From Strigops habroptila (lineage: Eukaryota > Chordata > Aves > Psittaciformes > Psittacidae): DNA of 64,000 bases. The translations under genes and the position numbers were made by a program. Shown here piece by piece: positions 61,821 through 64,000 of the stretch. The stretch lies in NCBI RefSeq assembly GCF_004027225.2, contig NC_044277.2:94376283-94440282 (forward strand). The letters are read 5' to 3'. The notes under the pieces are model-generated. The model did no database searches. It had not been told where the DNA came from and saw only the letters and a program-made list of their open reading frames with translations. Within the stretch, counting starts at the first letter, position 1. Each line of letters starts with the position of its first letter.

Positions 61821-61967
61821 CCCTGTGGCCTTCTCATTATGGATTTGCTAAACAGCAGATCACCATACGGCAACTTCTTAAATTTTTCTCTACCTGCTGC
61901 AACATAAATTTGCCCATTCTCCAAGTCTGACCCATTCTGAACAAGTTTTCCATGTACAGTGTAAAGT
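61821..61967 (-). CDS. DCDC2: DCDC2 exon, C-terminal half of the second doublecortin domain
   Basis: On the minus strand the exon follows acceptor ATTTTTCAG, begins at codon position 3 of an Arg codon, and reads LYTVHGKLVQNGSDLENGQI, then YVAAGREKFKKLPYGDLLF and SKSIMRRPQ. It ends in phase 2 before GTAAGT. This is the doublecortin-fold segment LYT..GK.V..G..LENGQ.YVA.GR.KFKKLPY, almost residue for residue that of mammalian DCDC2. Doublecortin domains bind microtubules. DCDC2 is known at the ciliary axoneme, where loss in humans causes ciliopathy (kidney and bile duct) and recessive deafness, and it has been studied as a dyslexia candidate. The exons for the first domain and the start of the second lie beyond the right edge of the window, so the gene is partial here. 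Confidence 0.97.
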
Positions 61968-62424
61968 CTGAAAAATATGAAAATGCTTAATATAATAAAC
62001 CTTAACATCGTTAGGTGCATTAAAAGAGTTGTAAGCTACATTAATCTAAATGCACTAAATCATGTTGAATTTCCAGATATGAAACCAAATAAAGCATAGT
62101 AGATGCCATACAATGATCAGTCACAATATAAAAAAGACAAGGAAAGACACAGGAAAATAATGACCTAAATCACAGTTTATGTAAAACTAATGAAATACGA
62201 AGTGCTCTAAAAGATGAAATACTCTCAATGTCTAAAATGAAATAAATTACTTTGTACTTAAAAGGTCTTTAATGTCTTTCTCCTGGCTCTTTGGAAGGGA
62301 CCTATTCCATGAGTTCCTGACCCCTCCCATACCAAGTTCCACCTCGTATCTGTGCTCTGGTCATTCATGGCTGCTTAACTGCAAACCCAGGACCTGTCCA
62401 CCTAGCACAGCATGTACAGGACGA
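61968..62424 (-). other. DCDC2: DCDC2 intron, left part
   Basis: AT-rich intron between the exon at 61821-61967 and a CR1 insertion. No feature recognised. Confidence 0.8.
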
Positions 62425-63640
62425 CTAGGTGATCAGACCCAGTCAGCATGGTTTTATTAAAAGCAGGTCCTGCTTGACTAACCTTATCTCCTTCTATGAC
62501 AAGGTGACCCACTTAGAGGATAGGGGAAAGGCTATGGACACTGTTTCCCACAGCATTCTCCTGGAGAAACTGGCTGCTCACGGCTTGCACAGGCATACTG
62601 TTTGTTTAGTAAAAAATTGGTTGAATGGCCAGAACCAAAGAGTTGTGGTGAATGGGGTTAAATCCAGTTGGTGACCAATCACAAGTGGAGTTCCCCAGAA
62701 CTCAGTACTGGGGGCAGTTCTGTCTAATGTCTTTATCAATGATGTGGACAAGGGGATAGAGTACACACTCAGGAAGTTTGCAGATGGCACCAACACTGGG
62801 AGTGTTGATCTGCTTGAGGGTGGGAAGGCTCCACAGAGGTATTTGGAGAGGCTTGATCAATGGGCCGAGGCCAATTGTATGAGGTTCAAGGCAAAGTGCC
62901 GGGTCCTGCATTTGGGTCACAACAACCTCATGCAATGCTGAAGGCCTGGGGAAGACGGGCTGGAAAGCTGCTCAGTGGAAAAGGACCTGGAGGTGCTGAT
63001 TGATGGCTGCTGAACATGAGCCAGCTTGTGCTCAGGCAGCCAAGGCAGCTAGCGGCATCCTGGCCTGTATCAGAAATAGCATGACCAGCAGGATCAGGGC
63101 AGTGCTCATCCTCATTCTTGGCACTTGGTGAGGCCACACGTTGAATACTGTGTTCAGTTTTGGGCCCCTCAGTGCAAGAGAGACATTGAGGTGCTGGAGC
63201 CAGGAAGCTGGTGAATAGTCTTATGAAGAGCAGATGAGGGAACTGGGGTTGTTTAGCCTGGAGAAAAGGAGGCTGAGGGGAGACCTTACCGCTTTCTACA
63301 ACTACCTAAAAGAGTAGTTGTAGAGGTAGTGAGGTGGGAGTCAGTCTCTTCTCTCAAGTTATAAGCTATAGGACAAGAGGAAATGGCCTCAAGTTGTGCC
63401 AGGGCAGGTTAGATTGGATATTAGGAAACATTTCTTTGCCAAAAGGGTTGTCAAGCACTGGAACAGGCTGCCCAGGGAAGTAGTTGAGTCACCATTCCTG
63501 AAGGTATTTAAAAGATGCATAAATTTTGTGCTTAGGGACATGGTTTAGTGCTGGACTTGGCAGTGGCAGGTTAAAGGTTGAACTTGATGATCTTAAAGGT
63601 CTTTTCCAATCTAAATGATTTTCTGATTCTATGATCTTTG
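62425..63640 (+). mobile_element. CR1 LINE, older copy, antisense in a DCDC2 intron
   Basis: Starts at the RT entry motif (SQHGFIKSRSCLTNLISFYD) and continues through [47 protein letters not shown] and [11 protein letters not shown] to the C-terminal region ([13 protein letters not shown]-type). It ends in a 3' UTR with TTGATGATCTTAAAGGTCTT and a decayed TTCTATGA terminus. Between GKAMD and TVSHSILLEKL the RT motif A segment (VDVVYLDFSKAF in relatives) is absent, apparently a deletion of about 36 bp. The dyad reads FADG. Many frameshifts follow. It is clearly an older subfamily than the 54.9-kb copy. Confidence 0.93.
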
Positions 63641-63700
63641 TGACCCTTTATTGTGCTTGCTCCAGTGTGTCCATGTCTTTCTTAAGTTCCCCTCATGAAA
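63641..63700 (-). mobile_element. Short CR1 relic on the minus strand
   Basis: The minus strand reads KKDMDTLEQAQ, stop, RVTKI, like the [18 protein letters not shown] segment of CR1. It directly abuts the 3' end of the + strand copy, so it may be an earlier element into which that copy inserted, or part of a rearranged insertion. It is short, so the call is tentative. Confidence 0.4.
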
Positions 63701-64000
63701 GTACCTTGCTTTTCTAGGTGCTTCCTGCCACATAAAAGTACCTTGGATTTCAAAGTCCGAAGACTGAAAGTTCTAAAAAGTGAAACGGCAGCTTTTTAAA
63801 ATCTTGATCACGTTGCTGCTTCCTTGTGAAGAAATATGCCAACTCTGAAGCACCCTCTTTGTATTACTTACATCTACTTTTTAGTGCAAATATTTCACAG
63901 GCATGCCAGCAATTCAAAAAGCAATTTATGTTTACAATGCCAGTTACACACAAAAATGAAAACAATCAGTCTAAAAATCAGCAATAAACTTATTTCTGGA
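63701..64000 (-). other. DCDC2: DCDC2 intron to the window edge
   Basis: About 300 bp of AT-rich sequence. I searched it for the exon preceding 61821-61967 (family content ITLRSGAVH) and did not find it. Confidence 0.6.

Noticed and set aside
1-64000. tRNA, rRNA, CRISPR or prokaryotic-type systems
   Set aside because: None of the expected structures or repeats are visible, and the window is vertebrate nuclear DNA.

Overview
This window is nuclear DNA from a bird. The evidence is a set of CR1-family LINE copies with the avian 3' end (runs of TTCTATGA-type repeats), a solo LTR of a type widespread in neoavian genomes, long AT-rich introns with homopolymer runs, and two recognisable vertebrate genes in the same convergent order as on human 6p22.3. 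It is an ordinary accessory-free vertebrate locus: I found no operon, phage, CRISPR array or other prokaryotic-style system, and no clearly new gene system.

Layout. Positions 1 to about 14.7 kb are intergenic: a solo LTR (695-1287), a short CR1 3' end (1953-2052), an internally deleted CR1 (3355-3925), and otherwise AT-rich sequence without a supportable gene. A strong CpG island (about 14.69-15.88 kb) is the probable promoter of NRSN1 (neurensin-1, + strand). A likely noncoding first exon ends at a GT donor after 15105. The two coding exons (18707-18895 and 19940-20338) together give a complete 195-residue protein, and a polyadenylation signal lies at 21482. The stretch from 21.5 to 35.5 kb is the convergent intergenic/3' region and holds a 1.65 kb CR1 on the minus strand.

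From 35.5 kb to the right edge the minus strand carries the 3' half of DCDC2 (doublecortin domain containing 2). Five exons with matching splice phases are visible: 61821-61967 (end of the second doublecortin domain), 61011-61065, 58409-58604, 46288-46388 and 35489-35710 (acidic tail). The upstream exons lie beyond the right edge. I could not locate the short terminal coding exon to the left of 35489. DCDC2 introns contain several more LINE fragments on both strands, a polypurine tract, a C18 run, a 25-bp minisatellite and some perfect hairpins.

The two genes are convergent neighbours, not a functional unit. NRSN1 is a neuronal vesicle membrane protein; DCDC2 is a microtubule- and cilium-associated protein. 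The observations most worth a second look are the unexplained perfect inverted repeats, especially a 17-bp stem 45 nt downstream of the first NRSN1 coding exon; the apparent absence of the DCDC2 terminal exon; the catalytic-site and internal-deletion patterns in the CR1 copies; and a decayed CR1 endonuclease-to-RT fragment hidden in a DCDC2 intron.
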